Shown piece after piece: positions 1 through 8,523 of a stretch of DNA of 64,000 bases. Position 1 is the stretch's first letter; the number at the start of each line of letters is the position of its first letter. The notes below the pieces were generated by a model that saw only the letters and a list, made by a program, of their open reading frames with translations, had not been told where the DNA came from and ran no database searches. Source of the stretch: Bog-756 sp963837805 (GTDB lineage: Bacteria > Actinomycetota > Acidimicrobiia > Acidimicrobiales > RAAP-2). Made by a program: the position numbers and the translations under genes. Where the stretch lies: contig CAWIOU010000024.1 in the NCBI GenBank assembly GCA_963837805.1, forward strand, positions 295,551-359,550. The letters are read 5' to 3'.

Positions 1-291
1 CCGGAAGAGCCGGTGGACATCAGGACCGGTCTGCGTGATGCGCTCCTCGCCGGGCAGAACTGGCGGGACGGTTTCAGCGACGAGATCTGCATCGGGCTCT
101 GGCTGTGGGGTTGGTGGCGGCCCGCCCTCGAGCCCTCGGGGATGGGCCGTGAGGAGTTCGTCGACGCCATCATCGCCGACCGGCGCGAGCTGTGGCTGTG
201 GCTGATGGGGGAGCGCCAGTGGTTCCCGTTCATCACCGGACTGGCCGGGCGGATCGTGCGCCGGCTGCCCGTCTCCGCTACCGCTTCGTGA
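1..291 (+). CDS. Hypothetical tryptophan-rich protein, 5' end may lie outside the window
   Basis: I do not recognise this protein. The frame is open from the first base of the window, so the gene may begin upstream. The first start inside the window is a GTG at 13, which would give 92 residues. The middle is very rich in Trp (motifs LWLWGWW and ELWLWL), which suggests a membrane-associated or packed helical segment, but there is no convincing transmembrane helix. Codon use is typical of the high-GC host. It is followed by a short intergenic region with direct repeats, then by a carboxymuconolactone-decarboxylase-like gene on the same strand. Confidence 0.5.
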   Translation, partial: PEEPVDIRTGLRDALLAGQNWRDGFSDEICIGLWLWGWWRPALEPSGMGREEFVDAIIADRRELWLWLMGERQWFPFITGLAGRIVRRLPVSATAS

Positions 292-305
292 ACGCCGGCC
301 GCAGG

Positions 306-360
306 GTGACCGCACCCTGACCGTGAGCGCTGCCCGACCGTGACCGCACCCTGACCGTGA
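306..360. repeat. Pair of 21-nt direct repeats
   Basis: Two perfect copies of a 21-nt sequence beginning gtgaccgcaccctgacc lie at 306-326 and 340-360 (34-nt period), with looser echoes of gtgaccg/ccgacc up to about 402. They sit in the leader between the first gene and the gene at 447. They could be tandem regulator half-sites or replication slippage; nothing in the sequence decides which. Confidence 0.6.
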
Positions 361-446
361 CGCTCGTGCCCGTAACCGAAACTGTGACCGTATCCGACCG
401 CCTCGGCACCCCTTGGCGGTCGACGACCGAGGGGGAGTAGGAACCG

Positions 447-959
447 ATGCCACGCGTCACCGTGCCCGTCGAGAAGGATCCGCTGATCTACGTGTGGACG
501 GAGCTGGCACCACCGCTGACGTCTGCGGCCGGCGCCTACAGCCACGCCGTGTACGAGAAGTCCTCGCTGTCCCTCCGTGAGTTCGAGGCCGCCCGCATCA
601 CCATGGCCCGGATCAACCAGTGCGCCATCTGCACCGAATGGCGGACGGCACGCGATGTCCCGAGCAGGTCCGCCGATCCCGACGAGATCCCCGAGTCGTT
701 CTACGAAGAGGTCGGGACGCGCCGCAACCTGGAAGGGCTCACCGACCGGGAGCGGCTGAGCGCCGAGTTCGCCGAGCGGTACGCCACCGACCATCTGGGC
801 ATGGACGAGGACTTCTGGGCCCGCCTCCATCGGCATTTCACCGACGACGAGTTGGTCGACCTGGCCCTGTGTGTCGGCTCGTGGCTGGCGCTCGGCCGGT
901 TCAACCAGGTCTTCGACATCGACGGGGCCTGTCGGGTCCCGGTGCCGACCTCCGACTGA
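447..959 (+). CDS. Carboxymuconolactone decarboxylase / AhpD-like family protein
   Basis: 170 residues, the usual length of the family. The centre carries the AhpD-type redox motif in the segment INQCAICTEWR, where the CxxC cysteines normally act in peroxidase-linked disulfide chemistry or bind a cofactor. The histidine that often follows the CxxC in AhpD is not visible (WRTAR follows), so the exact chemistry is open. Start chosen: ATG at 447, with a purine-rich gggggagtagga just upstream. The next gene starts 15 nt after the stop, so the two probably form one transcript. Family membership is clear; substrate is unknown. Confidence 0.75.
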   Translation: MPRVTVPVEKDPLIYVWTELAPPLTSAAGAYSHAVYEKSSLSLREFEAARITMARINQCAICTEWRTARDVPSRSADPDEIPESFYEEVGTRRNLEGLTDRERLSAEFAERYATDHLGMDEDFWARLHRHFTDDELVDLALCVGSWLALGRFNQVFDIDGACRVPVPTSD

Positions 960-973
960 ACGGGACGCGATCC

Positions 974-1714
974 ATGGAGAAGGTCATCTACCTGCTGTGG
1001 GCCGATGCCGCCTCCGGTTCGGGCAATGCCCTGCGGGACCGGCTCCTCGGCGAGACGGCGCCGCGCCTGCTGTCCGCCGGGGTGCGCGGCCTGAGTATCA
1101 ACGTCCACGACAGCGACGCGGCCCCGGCTCCGTCACCGGCCCCGGCGCCTGACGGTGAGGCGCCCCACGTGGCCGAGGTGTCGGTGTGGCTGGACAGCTA
1201 CGAACGACGGGACGAGGTCGAGGCCGCCCTGGGCGAGCTGGGCCGGTCGGGGATCCGGACCGCGGCCTACCTGGTCGTCGAGTCCCTCTATGACGATTAC
1301 GGAACCACACCGCACGGTCCGCCTCGTGACTGGCCGGACGGCGAGCGGTCGCCCGGGGTCCTGACCGTGGCCCTCATCCACCGGCCCGAGGGCCTCGAGT
1401 ACCGCGAATGGATCACCCGCTGGCACGGGACCCAGTCGCCGGTGTCGGCCGAGCTCCAGCCCCGGACCCGGTACGTGCGCAACGAGGTGGTGCGCCCGCT
1501 GTCCGATGGCGCCCCCGAGGTGGACGGCATCGTCGAAGAGGCGTGGCCGTCGACCGGGCACGTCGCCGATCCGATGCTGTTCTTCAACGCCACCACCCCC
1601 GAGGAGCTCGACGCCAACGTGGCCCGGATGATCGCCAGTGTCGATGCCTGCCTCGACCTGGGCCGGCTGCGCAGCTCGACGATGAGCGAGTACCTGATCA
1701 AGTCGGCCGGCTGA
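974..1714 (+). CDS. EthD/dimeric alpha-beta-barrel-like protein
   Basis: 246 residues from ATG 974. The frame is open further upstream, but that part overlaps the preceding gene and reads as its shadow. The second half has the style of EthD-type ferredoxin-like folds: HRPEGLEYREWITRWHGTQS followed by RYVRNEVVRPL and a late FFNATTPEELDANVARM. The N-terminal half looks like a degenerate duplicate of the same fold. Such proteins often sit beside amidohydrolase or CoA genes in actinomycetes and are thought to be small-molecule enzymes or chaperones. Probably co-transcribed with the CMD-family gene 15 nt upstream. Confidence 0.6.
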   Translation: MEKVIYLLWADAASGSGNALRDRLLGETAPRLLSAGVRGLSINVHDSDAAPAPSPAPAPDGEAPHVAEVSVWLDSYERRDEVEAALGELGRSGIRTAAYLVVESLYDDYGTTPHGPPRDWPDGERSPGVLTVALIHRPEGLEYREWITRWHGTQSPVSAELQPRTRYVRNEVVRPLSDGAPEVDGIVEEAWPSTGHVADPMLFFNATTPEELDANVARMIASVDACLDLGRLRSSTMSEYLIKSAG

Positions 1715-1881
1715 GGACCTGGCCGGATCGGCGGTGGGGGACCGGGTCGACCGGGCCCCCCGGCGGCGGGCCGGGTCGGCGGAAGGCGCCCACTCCCTTG
1801 TACGACCTCCGCACCTGATCACCTACGCTCTGGCGTTGGTCCGCCGTGGCGCGGGCCGCACCGCCATCGGAGGAAGCACAC

Positions 1882-2967
1882 GTGGGACTGTCCATCGGCA
1901 TCGTCGGTCTCCCCAATGTAGGGAAGTCGACGCTCTTCAATGCCCTGACCCGTAACGAGGTCCTGGCGGCCAACTACCCGTTCGCCACCATTGATCCCAA
2001 CGTCGGTGTGGTGGCCGTGCCCGACGATCGACTCGAGCGCCTCGCCGAGTTGTTCGAGAGCAAGGAAGTCGTGCCGGCCATGGTCACCTTCGTGGACATC
2101 GCCGGGATCGTCAAGGGCGCGTCAGTGGGGGAGGGCCTGGGCAACAAGTTCCTGGCCGCCATCCGCGAGAGTGATGCCATCTGCCAGGTGGTCCGGGTGT
2201 TCACCGATCCCGACGTCATCCATGTGGACGGCAAGATCTCACCCGGTGACGACATCGAGACGATCAACACCGAGTTGATCCTGGCCGATCTCCAGACCGT
2301 CGAGAGCAGGATGGTCAAACTGGCCAAGGAATCGCGCAAGCAACCCGACCTCGTGCCGGTGCTCCGTGCCGCCGAGCAGGCCCAGTCGATCCTCGACGGC
2401 GGCCGGACCATCGCCGCCGCAGCGTCCTCGGGAGAGGTCGACCTTGATCTGCTCGCCGATTTCCACCTGTTGAGCGCCAAGCCCTTCATCTACGTGTTCA
2501 ACGTCGACGAGGACGCGCTGGGCGACGAGGCGCTGCGGTCCGAACTGGCCGCGCTGGTGGCGCCGGCGGAAGCGGTGGTGGTGTGCGCCCAGATCGAGGC
2601 CGAGGTGGCGACCCTCGATCCTGACGACGCCTCCGAACTGTTGGCCGGTTATGGCCAGGACGAGTCCGGGCTGGTCCAGCTGGTCCATGTGGGTTTCCGG
2701 ACCTTGGGTCTGCAGACATTCCTCACCGCCGGACCGAAGGAATCCCGGGCGTGGACGATCCACATCGGCGACACCGCGCCTCAAGCGGCGGGGACCATTC
2801 ACACCGACTTCGAGCGCGGCTTCATCAAGGCGGAGATCGTCAGCTATGAGGACCTGATCGCCGCCGGCTCGATCGCTGCCGTGAGGGCCGCCGGCAAGGC
2901 TCGGGTCGAGGGCAAGGACTACGTGATGCGCGACGGGGACGTGGTGGAGTTCCGCTTCAACGTGTAG
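1882..2967 (+). CDS. ychF: Redox-regulated ATPase/GTPase YchF (OBG family)
   Basis: 361 residues, the normal YchF length. G1/Walker A is GLPNVGKS at residues 8-15, G3 is in FVDIAGIVKGAS, and the NVDE motif replaces the usual NKxD, which in this family favours ATP over GTP. The C-terminal TGS-like domain (from about IHIGDTAPQAAGTIHTDF, ending DVVEFRFNV) is complete. YchF binds ribosomes and modulates translation and oxidative-stress responses. Start chosen: GTG 1882 with ggagg 9 nt upstream (1869-1873). The upstream ATG/GTG candidates would add an unconserved tail. Confidence 0.95.
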   Translation: MGLSIGIVGLPNVGKSTLFNALTRNEVLAANYPFATIDPNVGVVAVPDDRLERLAELFESKEVVPAMVTFVDIAGIVKGASVGEGLGNKFLAAIRESDAICQVVRVFTDPDVIHVDGKISPGDDIETINTELILADLQTVESRMVKLAKESRKQPDLVPVLRAAEQAQSILDGGRTIAAAASSGEVDLDLLADFHLLSAKPFIYVFNVDEDALGDEALRSELAALVAPAEAVVVCAQIEAEVATLDPDDASELLAGYGQDESGLVQLVHVGFRTLGLQTFLTAGPKESRAWTIHIGDTAPQAAGTIHTDFERGFIKAEIVSYEDLIAAGSIAAVRAAGKARVEGKDYVMRDGDVVEFRFNV

Positions 2968-3004
2968 CCGGGAGCGTTCTACCTAGTCAGGTCGCTACCC
3001 TTGG

Positions 3005-3059
3005 ATCACCGGGCCGGTCGAGCTGGGGTTTCCGCATCCCGACGTCCCGGCCCGGTGAT
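3005..3059. terminator. Inverted repeat after ychF, candidate terminator
   Basis: A perfect 13-bp inverted repeat, atcaccgggccgg (3005-3017) against ccggcccggtgat (3047-3059), with a 29-nt loop that contains a smaller ggg/ccc pairing. It lies about 40 nt after the ychF stop. There is no U-tract, which is common for actinobacterial hairpin terminators. Confidence 0.6.
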
Positions 3060-3303
3060 TTCCACAAAGAGTGGAAAGGGTGCGCCTATCCCCACCGGCG
3101 AAGAAGGAATGGGCGCGAACTATCAAGTCCGAGCGACGGGGGGAAAGCGCTCGATAACCTGACGTCGTTCAATTACCCACCGTTGTTTGCGTCAAACCTC
3201 GGAATATCCTTCAAGCCACTGGCCGAACATGCCGGTGAAGGTGTTGGGCCTCCGCTCAGGCAGGAAGTGGGTGCCGGCGTGGCGACCGCCCGGCACCAGG
3301 ACC
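3060..3303. other. Intergenic stretch without a recognisable gene
   Basis: Between the ychF hairpin and the minus-strand gene ending at 3304. Short open frames exist on both strands but lack plausible codon use or starts. It contains a locally AT-richer patch around 3155-3215, which may hold the end of a lost gene or a promoter. I see no RNA gene. Confidence 0.4.
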
Positions 3304-3576
3304 CTAAGCCGCTGACTCCTCAGCCTGTCGAATACGTGACCGCTCGACCACTTGGGAACCGACGCGCCTCATGCGCCCTTGCAGTCCAAGGGTAGAAGTC
3401 ATCTTCCGATCTGGCTCGTTCCGATGAACCCTGGTGAGCAAGACCTTCTCCATCGCACAGAGTTCCTGGTACTGACGACCCTCCGTTGGCGTCAGGCCGG
3501 TCGTGGAGCGCAACTCCCCGAGAGTGTCCAGGCGTCGCCGGACGAGATCGATGGCTGATTCCTGGACGGTGAACAT
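3304..3576 (-). CDS. Small hypothetical protein, helical
   Basis: 90 residues from ATG 3576. The protein is predicted helical and charged (ESAIDLVRRRLDTLGELRS; LTPTEGRQYQELCAMEKVLL) with a basic C-terminus. The longer open frame upstream of 3576 overlaps the membrane-protein gene and is not needed. The start is 8 nt after the stop of that gene. No clear Shine-Dalgarno is visible, so translation may be coupled or leaderless (a tatagc sits just upstream). Function unknown; the family was not recognised. Confidence 0.5.
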   Translation of the reverse strand: MFTVQESAIDLVRRRLDTLGELRSTTGLTPTEGRQYQELCAMEKVLLTRVHRNEPDRKMTSTLGLQGRMRRVGSQVVERSRIRQAEESAA

Positions 3577-3583
3577 AGGTTGG

Positions 3584-4246
3584 CTATACCCACGACGAAC
3601 CTCGACAAACCCCCAGGCGCCTGTCCGCGTAGCTTTCTCTTTCCCGGGCCGGGCGGTCGAGCTGGGTTCCGCCGCCTTGGCTCCGGGCCTGGCGATCGAC
3701 ATCATTCGACCAGGTCAGCACCCTCACTCGTTCGAACCGGCAGAGGCCAAGGTCGTTCGAACCGACAGGGTGTTCGGCCTGCCAGGCTCGTGACAACCTC
3801 GTGAGACAGACCACGGAGAGAAGGATGAACCCTCCTTCGACGATGAGACTCACGGTCCCGAGCAGATAGCCCCAGTTCCCGATGTCACCCGAGTCGCCAG
3901 GGATTCCCACCGACCTCGAAAGCAAGTAGCCGACCATCGGGCCCACGGTTGCCCCGAGTCCGAGAACCCATCCCAACACCTTGCCTCGGATGACCAAAGC
4001 GGCGGCGATGAGGCTTGTGAGTTCCACCAGGTAGTAGCCCCACTTCAACCAAAGCGGCGATTCCCCTCCCAGGAGTCCTCCCTGGTCCTGAAGATGGATG
4101 ATGGCCACCGCCACTAACAGGCCCGCTCCCACGATCGCCAGTGGCAGCGGCGTCACGGTGTCATTGGCGAAGACGAAAGTGGCGGGCCGATGTCTGATCA
4201 TGGCGGGTCGAGTTCTGATGAGGGTGTCACCTGGGTCGATCTGCAC
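3584..4246 (-). CDS. Small multi-pass membrane protein
   Basis: 220 residues with about four transmembrane helices (LAIVGAGLLVAVAIIH; YYLVELTSLIAAALVI; GWVLGLGATVGPMVGYLL; LLGTVSLIVEGGFILLSVV) and a hydrophilic C-terminal tail of about 60 residues. Start chosen: GTG 4246, because aaaggag lies 8 nt upstream; the frame further upstream is only open by chance. It lies downstream of the GntR regulator on the same strand, with a 285-nt gap that holds nothing I recognise. YtrA-type regulators often control neighbouring membrane genes, so it may be the regulated target. Family not recognised. Confidence 0.6.
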   Translation of the reverse strand: MQIDPGDTLIRTRPAMIRHRPATFVFANDTVTPLPLAIVGAGLLVAVAIIHLQDQGGLLGGESPLWLKWGYYLVELTSLIAAALVIRGKVLGWVLGLGATVGPMVGYLLSRSVGIPGDSGDIGNWGYLLGTVSLIVEGGFILLSVVCLTRLSRAWQAEHPVGSNDLGLCRFERVRVLTWSNDVDRQARSQGGGTQLDRPARERESYADRRLGVCRGSSWV

Positions 4247-4531
4247 GTCCTGCACTCCTTTAGCGACAGGGTCAGAATCTGCCGCGGCTCTCCCGCGCTC
4301 CGCTCGATGAGCAGACGGGCGAGGACGAATCGGGCAGACAGCTGACGGACTTGGGCTAGTTGAGGTGGAGTACGTAGCAGCCACCGGTTCTGTTCACGAT
4401 CGGATCTCGTCGGTGATCGAGAGGACTGACAGCAAGGACGCCGCGCCAATCCGAAGTGCTCATGTGCCGACCATGTCCCACGTTCGGCGGCACAGGGCTC
4501 CGGACCGGAGCGACTGGGCGACGCCTCTCCG

Positions 4532-4879
4532 TCAAGGCAGTTGCCGGAGCATGAGTATGACGTCCTCCCGGGCCAGACCGTGCCTCCGCGCCAGGGCCAG
4601 CAAGTCCCTGGCATGGGCGGCGACGACACCTTGCTCGGGCTCGCCGGAGACGGTGATGCCGCGGCCCCGTCGGAACTCCAACACTCCCTCCTCGCGAAGG
4701 AGCCGGAGCGCACGCAGGACGGTGTTCGGGTGCACGCCCAACACGGCGGCCATGTCCTTCGCGGGGGGGAGCCGTTGCCCCGGTTTTACGTCACCGTTCA
4801 CGATGTCGCGGCGGATCTCCGCGGCCACGTGCTCGTGCAGCGGAAGATTGTCCCCTCGGTCTCGCTTGACATCCTTCAT
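4532..4879 (-). CDS. GntR-family transcriptional regulator, YtrA subfamily
   Basis: 115 residues: an N-terminal winged helix (PLHEHVAAEIRRDIVNGD, then LPPAKDMAAVLGVHPNTVLRA and EGVLEFRRGRGITV), followed by only a short helical tail, which is the mark of the small YtrA-like GntR regulators with a minimal effector domain. The start ATG is 4879; no clear Shine-Dalgarno precedes it, so the mRNA may be leaderless. A nested palindrome at 4893-4917 lies just upstream and probably is its own operator. Likely controls the membrane protein downstream and perhaps the divergent secreted-protein gene at 5037. Confidence 0.9.
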   Translation of the reverse strand: MKDVKRDRGDNLPLHEHVAAEIRRDIVNGDVKPGQRLPPAKDMAAVLGVHPNTVLRALRLLREEGVLEFRRGRGITVSGEPEQGVVAAHARDLLALARRHGLAREDVILMLRQLP

Positions 4880-4892
4880 GGTAACATGCAGA

Positions 4893-4917
4893 GTATCACC
4901 ATTATGGTGGTGGATAC
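4893..4917. promoter_or_regulatory. Candidate GntR operator, nested palindrome
   Basis: CACCAT-T-ATGGTG (4897-4909) is a perfect 6+1+6 palindrome, and outer arms GTATC (4893-4897) and GATAC (4913-4917) surround it. It lies 14 nt upstream of the GntR start codon in an AT-rich patch between divergent genes, a position typical of autoregulation. Confidence 0.55.
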
Positions 4918-5036
4918 GTCGGTCGAACCGACACCGACTCGAGAGGAGCCCGTCGAGGGCGTTGGAGCTCCGCCCGAGTCAGTGATCAGGGCAGTGATCA
5001 GAGAGGCCCGCAGGAGGCACCGCCGCCGCTGGGTCG

Positions 5037-5864
5037 GTGGCCCTGTCTGTGACGTTGGTCGTGGTGCTCGTGCTCACCGTCGTCGTTGTCGCGGTCGGCG
5101 GATCGGACCGAGGGGGCAGTCCCACCGTGGAGCAGCCGTTCCCCAGGTTCGTCCCGCCGACGACGACCCGGGGAGGCCGGACCACAATGGTCATTCGGAT
5201 CCCTGACGGTCGGGGTTTCGCCCTCAGCTACCCGTCCTCCCTCCAACTGGCCAAGGCGAGCCTGACGGCCGGCGGAGAGATTGCCTGGCTGGCAACGAAG
5301 GGTCCTGACCAGTGTTGCAGTAGCTATGTCGCGCCCTATTACGGAGCGGTCGATTCGATCTTCACCGGTAAGCCGCTGGCCGTCTATGTGGGTGCCAAGG
5401 GCGCCGCCGTCCCGTACTACTCGGGCAATCAGGCCGCCCCGCCTTTCCGTGACCCCGCCGCAGACTATTTGGCCTTCACCTTCGGCCCATGGGTCGTCCT
5501 GGTGCGGGACGCCGTTCGCTCGGGCGACTACACGGCCCGGATGACGGATGGGGAGCGGACCGTTTGGGCGCGCTCGTTCGATGCCCACATCACCAAGGGC
5601 GGCTTCCTCGTCTATTCGCCGCGCCCACCGCTCCAGGTGCATCGAGGAGCTGTGGATGTCGTCCTCAATGCGAAGACGGGACTCATCGAGATCGCCGGAC
5701 CACAGGCTTGTGCGGCCACACGATCGGAGCCCCAGGACTTCGCGGGAGGACGTGCCTGGTGTGACCGGAAGGCCGATGCCCACGTCAGCTTCACCGGGAC
5801 ACCCGGATTCGTCGATTTGGCCTCGTTGAGCGTCACGCTCAAGAAGCTGGCACCGATCAACTGA
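5037..5864 (+). CDS. Secreted or membrane-anchored hypothetical protein
   Basis: 275 residues. An N-terminal hydrophobic helix (VTLVVVLVLTVVVVAVGG) is followed directly by a Ser/Thr/Pro linker, so the protein is exported or anchored by one helix. The rest is a beta-rich extracytoplasmic domain with a CC pair (GPDQCCSSY) and two further Cys near the C-terminus (QACAATR; AWCDRK). The first possible start is GTG 5037; an aggagg at 5012-5017 is too far away for standard initiation. Divergent from the GntR gene and may share its operator. Function not recognised. Confidence 0.65.
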   Translation: MALSVTLVVVLVLTVVVVAVGGSDRGGSPTVEQPFPRFVPPTTTRGGRTTMVIRIPDGRGFALSYPSSLQLAKASLTAGGEIAWLATKGPDQCCSSYVAPYYGAVDSIFTGKPLAVYVGAKGAAVPYYSGNQAAPPFRDPAADYLAFTFGPWVVLVRDAVRSGDYTARMTDGERTVWARSFDAHITKGGFLVYSPRPPLQVHRGAVDVVLNAKTGLIEIAGPQACAATRSEPQDFAGGRAWCDRKADAHVSFTGTPGFVDLASLSVTLKKLAPIN

Positions 5865-6062
5865 CTCACCGGGCCGGCTCTGCGGCGACGGTCACCGGGC
5901 GTGGCCTGGATGATGACCGCCCACACGACCGCCCACGCCGCCACCCAACGCCCGCGAGCCGAGACCGGGCGGTCGGAAGACTATTTCCAGATTCGATGCA
6001 ACCGGGGAGCCTCCTCCGTCGTCGGTGTAGATGTGTGTGGACCCGTCGGTCAGGATACGAAT

Positions 6063-6524
6063 GTGAGCGAGGAGGAGCGCGATCCATTCGTCAGCCTCTA
6101 TCGGGTCGAGTATGCAGGCATGGTCCGACTGGCCCATGCCCTGACGGGCAGCACCGACGACGCCGAGGACGTGGTCCAGGAAGCATTCGCCCGACTTCAG
6201 GGCCGGATGACCGTTCTCGAAAACCCGGGCGGCTATCTCCGGACCACCGTGGTGCACCTGTGTCACGACCGTGAGCGTCGACTGGGGCGAGAGCGGAGGG
6301 CCCATCGTGCGTTGCCCCCGCCCAGGCCCCTCTCCCTCGGCGCCTCAGAGGTCATCGACGTGCTGTTCTCCTTGCCCTACCGGCAACGGGCCGCCCTGGT
6401 TATGCGGTATTGGGCCGACTGGTCCGAGGCCGAGATCGCTGGGGCGCTCGGTTGCCGCCCCGGGACGGTCAAGACGCTGGCGTCACGAGGGTTGGAACGC
6501 CTGAAGAGGGAGATCGCGGGATGA
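6063..6524 (+). CDS. ECF-type RNA polymerase sigma factor (SigE-like)
   Basis: 153 residues. Sigma region 2 reads YAGMVRLAHALTGS...DAEDVVQEAFARL and region 4 reads LPYRQRAALVMRYWADW with the helix-turn-helix EAEIAGALGCRPGTVKTLAS. Start chosen: GTG 6063, since the upstream frame is low-complexity and unconserved. The stop overlaps the start of the next gene (ATGA at 6521-6524), so the two are translationally coupled, the usual layout of a sigma factor and its membrane anti-sigma partner. Confidence 0.9.
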   Translation: MSEEERDPFVSLYRVEYAGMVRLAHALTGSTDDAEDVVQEAFARLQGRMTVLENPGGYLRTTVVHLCHDRERRLGRERRAHRALPPPRPLSLGASEVIDVLFSLPYRQRAALVMRYWADWSEAEIAGALGCRPGTVKTLASRGLERLKREIAG

Positions 6525-7264
6525 ACGACGTCGAAGTGGAAAGCCGGCTGAAGGATGCACTCAGGGAACTTGCCGAGGCCACCCCGTTGGTCAATCCGGA
6601 CCGCCCCCGATCCGGTCATGAGGGGCTCGGTCGATCACCTGCCGATCCGACGGGAAGCACGGATCAGCTCGTGCCGAGCGCCTTGGGGCCGGCAAACCGC
6701 CGTGCGCCGTGGCTCGACGTCAAGGTCTTGGCCCTGGCTGCCTGTGTCGTCATCATCGCCGTCGGCATCTTCTTCGTGGGCCGACAGCTCAGCCACGGTC
6801 GGTCGTCACCAACGACCCGCACCACCGTCCCCGTCGGCCGCACCGTGACCGTCCCCGACTTCGTCGGCGCCGGTCTTCCGTCCCTGGACGGGGAGGCTCG
6901 TGCCGCCGGTCTCACCCTGCACTTCGACTTCGTGAGAAGTCGTCGACCCACCGCTTCGGTCATCTCGCAGTCCCCGCCTCCCGGGAGCCGGGTATCTCGG
7001 GGAGGAGTCGTGAGCCTCGCCATCTCCAACGGGGACGCGCCCCCGCCCGTGGCCGGGGCGACCGAGACGGTGCCCAATGTCGTCGGCCTTGGCGTCTACC
7101 AGGCGCTCCTGGTCATCCAATCTGCCGGCCTGACCAACTCCATGGCCAATCCCGCCCGCTGCGGATCGGACGCAACCAAGGCTCGCGTGACGACGCAAGC
7201 ACCCGCCGCCGGATCCAAGGTGCCTCAGGATTCACGGGTGTCCCTCACGTTCTCCTGCTCCTGA
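6521..7264 (+). CDS. Membrane protein with two PASTA domains, probable anti-sigma partner
   Basis: 247 residues. A cytoplasmic N-terminus of about 70 residues (ESRLKDALRELAEATPLV) resembles short anti-sigma tails. One transmembrane helix follows (VLALAACVVIIAVGIFFVG), then two extracellular PASTA repeats (TVPDFVGAGLPS..., with SQSPPPGSRV; and TVPNVVGLGVYQALL..., with TQAPAAGSKVP). PASTA domains bind peptidoglycan fragments in Ser/Thr kinases. Coupled by ATGA overlap to the sigma gene, it may pass a cell-wall signal to the sigma factor. That role is inferred from layout; no ZAS zinc motif is present. Confidence 0.8.
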   Translation: MNDVEVESRLKDALRELAEATPLVNPDRPRSGHEGLGRSPADPTGSTDQLVPSALGPANRRAPWLDVKVLALAACVVIIAVGIFFVGRQLSHGRSSPTTRTTVPVGRTVTVPDFVGAGLPSLDGEARAAGLTLHFDFVRSRRPTASVISQSPPPGSRVSRGGVVSLAISNGDAPPPVAGATETVPNVVGLGVYQALLVIQSAGLTNSMANPARCGSDATKARVTTQAPAAGSKVPQDSRVSLTFSCS

Positions 7265-7320
7265 TCGAGGATGGGCGTTACGTTCGCGACACCGGCCGAC
7301 GGAATGGCACACTGGTCGTC

Positions 7321-7845
7321 GTGTCACCCGAACGCGGTGGTCCGATATGCCCGGACTGCAGGCACTCCCTGCGGGAGAACCTCGTCCACGAGCAGATCGA
7401 GTCCACGGGTGCCTCCACGGCAGGGGCGCGGCCCCGGGTGGAGATCTTCTACTGCGGATCCTGTGGGCGCACGCTCCACGTCGGCCCATCGGCGCCGTTC
7501 GACCCGGCGGCCAGCCCGAGAGGCGCCCCCGTGGCCACACCGGCCGACGGGACGGCGCTCGAGGGACGATTCCAGGATCGGTGTCGGGAGCTGATCGGCC
7601 AGATCCGGAGTTTGGGCTTCGACCCCTTCGTCTGGGTGGGACTCATCAACGAGATGGGGGCGGTCACCGCGGCCAAGGCGATCCTCGCCGACTACGGGGT
7701 GCTTCCGGTGACCCGATGGCTGGTTGACCAGGGCCATCCGGAGCTCACCTTGGAGGGCGAAATCCAACAGGCCAGATGGGCCGATCTGTTCGACGAGGGC
7801 GACCGGGGCACAGCGGTCCGGCGTTTGGCGTCGACCGAAGGGTGA
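7321..7845 (+). CDS. Zinc-ribbon protein with an uncharacterised helical C-terminal domain
   Basis: 174 residues from GTG 7321. The N-terminus is a zinc ribbon (CPDC at residues 9-12 and CGSC about 40 residues later). The C-terminal 90 residues (FDPFVWVGLINEMGAVTAAKAIL; PELTLEGEIQQARWADLF) match a small helical domain that I know from many bacterial proteins of unknown function, often ending W..LF...E...A..RL. The start is uncertain because no strong ribosome site is visible. The gene follows the PASTA gene by 56 nt and may be co-transcribed. Role unknown. Confidence 0.65.
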   Translation: MSPERGGPICPDCRHSLRENLVHEQIESTGASTAGARPRVEIFYCGSCGRTLHVGPSAPFDPAASPRGAPVATPADGTALEGRFQDRCRELIGQIRSLGFDPFVWVGLINEMGAVTAAKAILADYGVLPVTRWLVDQGHPELTLEGEIQQARWADLFDEGDRGTAVRRLASTEG

Positions 7846-8042
7846 TCGTGGCCTGGCTGCGGTTCCGAAGGCCGATGCATCGAACGACCAGGCGAGTTTC
7901 AACTCCCAGGTGAGAAGGCACAGGGACAAGGAGGTCGATTCACAGCTGGCCTTATGTTTTGAACCAGGCCGCTCCATAGCGCACCTCGCAGAATGGCCGT
8001 GAAGGAGGCAAGCAGAGCCCCGATCAGCTGCTTGACGAAACC

Positions 8043-8258
8043 ATGACCGTGCTCGAACTCATCGATCCACCCACACCGAGCCTGCTCGTCCCGCCGGCGG
8101 ACTGGCTACCCGACCAGGCACGCCAAACCGTGCGACCGTCCCACGCCATCTGCAGGTGCGGCAGGCAGATCGTCCGGCATCAAGTGTTCCCACTGGAGAG
8201 CGACCTCAACCGGTACTGCTACCCCTGCGCCTCGTCCCGGCCCGACCTTTGGCGGTGA
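8043..8258 (+). CDS. Small putative zinc-binding protein
   Basis: 71 residues. Four cysteines in two pairs (AICRCGRQIV and YCYPCASSR) could bind one zinc ion. The N-terminus is Pro-rich. Start ATG 8043 has no strong ribosome site. It is an isolated small gene between the zinc-ribbon gene and a 3-copy tandem repeat. Function unknown; coding status is plausible from codon use and the paired cysteines. Confidence 0.45.
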   Translation: MTVLELIDPPTPSLLVPPADWLPDQARQTVRPSHAICRCGRQIVRHQVFPLESDLNRYCYPCASSRPDLWR

Positions 8259-8279
8259 CCGACCACACGATCCTCGGCC

Positions 8280-8321
8280 GACCGCGCTGATTCGACCGCG
8301 CTGATTCGACCGTACTGATTC
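8280..8321. repeat. Three tandem 14-nt repeats
   Basis: Unit gaccgcgctgattc at 8280-8293 and 8294-8307, and a third copy with two changes at 8308-8321. It lies in the convergent gap between the small gene ending at 8258 and the phosphotransferase ending at 8524. Confidence 0.85.
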
Positions 8322-8523
8322 ATCCGTGCTCGACACCGGCATTGTCGTCTCGTAGTCCGGCCACGGTGGCATGAACGACTGCTCCGGGAGGGACCTGGTC
8401 CTGGTCGACGAAACAGAACGAGCCGGGTCTCCGTTCGATCGAGAGGGTGCGCAGCATGGCCTGGAGATCTCGTTCCGACAAGCAGCCGGTTTTACCCATG
8501 GGCACGGCCCGGTCGCCGTCCGG

